Source: an uncultured Oscillospiraceae bacterium (lineage in GTDB: Bacteria > Bacillota > Clostridia > Oscillospirales > Acutalibacteraceae). Taken from it: a stretch of 6,710 nucleotides of DNA. Of the stretch, positions 5,723 to 6,710 are shown in pieces; the stretch's first letter is position 1, and each line of letters begins with the position of its first letter. Below the pieces are notes generated by a model, which worked only from the letters and a program-made list of their open reading frames with translations, was not told the origin of the DNA and searched no databases. Position numbers and translations under genes: made by a program. The stretch spans positions 1 to 6,710 of the forward strand of contig URRG01000130.1 in the NCBI GenBank assembly GCA_900550095.1, written 5' to 3'.

Positions 5723-6710
5723 ACAAAGACCTCCTTCCCCTGTTCTGCAGGATGCTCCTGATAATAGCGGCTCTGCACTTCAAACGCTTCCGCGTATTTG
5801 CCGCCTTTTTCCCGAAGCTCTTCATGCGTTCCCTGTTCCACGATCTTTCCGTTCTCCAAAAAGAGGATCCGGTCACAGAACCGGGTGCTGGCCAGCCGGT
5901 GGGAAATAAAGACGGATGTACATCCTGCTGTCAATTCCTGGTATTTTTTATAGACGTTGTTTTCCGAAATCGGATCCAGGGCGGCCGTGGGTTCGTCCAG
6001 AACCAGGATAGGCGCGTTTTTGTAAAGGGCCCGTGCCAAAAGCAGCCGCTGCTGTTCGCCTCCTGAAAGATTGACCGCTTCTTCAGAAAGCTCCTTTACC
6101 AGCAGGGTATCTTCTTTCCGGGGCATCCTTTGTACACGGTCATAGAGATCCGCCAGCTGCAGGCATTTTTTGAGGCGCTCTTCGTCCTCGCTCCCTTTAG
6201 GGCAGCAGGTCACATTCTCCCGGATAGAAGATGCCAGAGGATGGATTTCCTGAAAAACAGTGGCAAACAGGCGGAAGTATTCCTTTCTGTCGAATTTCCA
6301 GGAGGGAACGCCGTTGATCCGGATCTCCCCGGAAGTGGGCTCCAGAAGGCCGCATAACAGCTTGACACAGGTGGTTTTACCGGCTCCGTTCATGCCCACC
6401 AGGGCGATCCGCTCCCCCGCGCGAACCCGGAAAGACAAATCCCGGATGGTATCGTCCCCGCTGTTTGCATACCGGTACGTCACATGGCTGAACTCGATCT
6501 CACAAGGGGAGCCGGGAGGGCAGACGGCGGCAATATCGGCCTTTTCCGTTCCCTGGCGGAGCAGAGCGCTGCGGTCGGGCATTTCCAGGCACCTCCGCAG
6601 GCTGGTCACGTCGCCTTTCATGGTCCAGAGCTTTTGGATCTGTTCCGCGATCTGCCGGATCCAGGTGGAAAATCCTAAAACGGCCCCGATACAGAGCACA
6701 TAATCGGCCA
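5719..6710 (-). CDS. ABC exporter half-transporter, first subunit (5' end outside window)
   Basis: The frame stays open to the window end, where it reads ADYVLCIGAVLGF, so about 330 C-terminal residues are visible of a protein probably near 580-600. The GTG at 6699 is internal, not the start. The visible part begins in the last membrane segment and continues into a complete ATPase domain: Walker A GMNGAGKT (visible residues about 105-112), Q-loop in VFQE, signature LSGGE (about 214-218), Walker B ILVLDEP with the catalytic Glu, and SHR with the switch His. The ARALYKNAP and LDEPTAALDPI stretches are shared with the downstream subunit, showing the two are paralogues. Just before the signature it has SEEAVN where the partner has EEDGVN, so the glycine common in the exporter X-loop is Ala here. 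It is the upstream gene of the operon; promoter and start are not in the window. Role: one half of a probable heterodimeric exporter of unknown substrate. Confidence 0.9.
   Translation of the reverse strand, partial: ADYVLCIGAVLGFSTWIRQIAEQIQKLWTMKGDVTSLRRCLEMPDRSALLRQGTEKADIAAVCPPGSPCEIEFSHVTYRYANSGDDTIRDLSFRVRAGERIALVGMNGAGKTTCVKLLCGLLEPTSGEIRINGVPSWKFDRKEYFRLFATVFQEIHPLASSIRENVTCCPKGSEDEERLKKCLQLADLYDRVQRMPRKEDTLLVKELSEEAVNLSGGEQQRLLLARALYKNAPILVLDEPTAALDPISENNVYKKYQELTAGCTSVFISHRLASTRFCDRILFLENGKIVEQGTHEELREKGGKYAEAFEVQSRYYQEHPAEQGKEVFV
5729..5736 (-). promoter_or_regulatory. Strong internal ribosome binding site of the second exporter gene
   Basis: On the minus strand AAGGAGGT lies 6 nt upstream of the ATG at 5722, inside the last codons of the upstream gene. 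Together with the ATGA overlap it supports both re-initiation and independent initiation, which would keep the two subunits at similar amounts. Confidence 0.8.

Noticed and set aside
4619..5761. 380-codon open frame on the plus strand opposite the second exporter gene
   Set aside because: It is the antisense of a well-supported ABC exporter, rich in His, Arg and Pro, with no RBS or known motif.
1..6710. CRISPR array, tRNA, rRNA, insertion sequence or attachment site
   Set aside because: Reading both strands showed no regularly spaced repeats, cloverleaf-like sequence, transposase motifs or flanking inverted repeats with target duplications.

Overview
The window looks like a chromosomal stretch from a Gram-positive Clostridia-type bacterium, most likely Lachnospiraceae-like. 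The evidence is the strong AGGAGG ribosome binding sites, extended -10 promoters, about 50% GC coding sequence, a PAS-GGDEF protein of clostridial style, and a tandem ABC exporter pair whose C-termini resemble those common in gut Firmicutes. This placement is inference from sequence style; no marker gene is present.

Layout. Bases 1-24 may hold the last codons of an upstream plus-strand gene. Bases 25-130 are a very AT-rich (about 22% GC) intergenic region carrying an extended -10 promoter. A plus-strand gene (161-1588) encodes a soluble PAS-GGDEF-PAS protein, a predicted diguanylate cyclase. It meets a convergent gene at a perfect 16-bp hairpin (1588-1626), a likely shared bidirectional terminator. 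The convergent minus-strand gene (1634-3403) encodes a DUF885-family predicted zinc-peptidase-like lipoprotein, with its own extended -10 promoter and RBS. A 435-nt gap (3404-3838) follows, with no convincing gene. It contains that promoter, several short dyads, and the terminator of the next unit. The rest (3839-6710) is a minus-strand operon of two paralogous ABC exporter half-transporters that overlap by 4 nt (ATGA). The upstream one is cut off by the window end.

How they work together. The two ABC genes almost certainly form a heterodimeric exporter: both carry complete nucleotide-binding domains and translation is coupled. Its substrate cannot be read from the sequence. The DUF885 lipoprotein is transcribed in the same direction but from its own promoter, so a functional link to the transporter is only possible. 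The diguanylate cyclase is a separate, oppositely oriented unit. I do not see a clearly novel multi-gene system. The most notable points are the shortened C-terminus of the cyclase, its degenerate inhibitory site, overlapping alternative hairpins in its tail, and the structured but gene-free gap.
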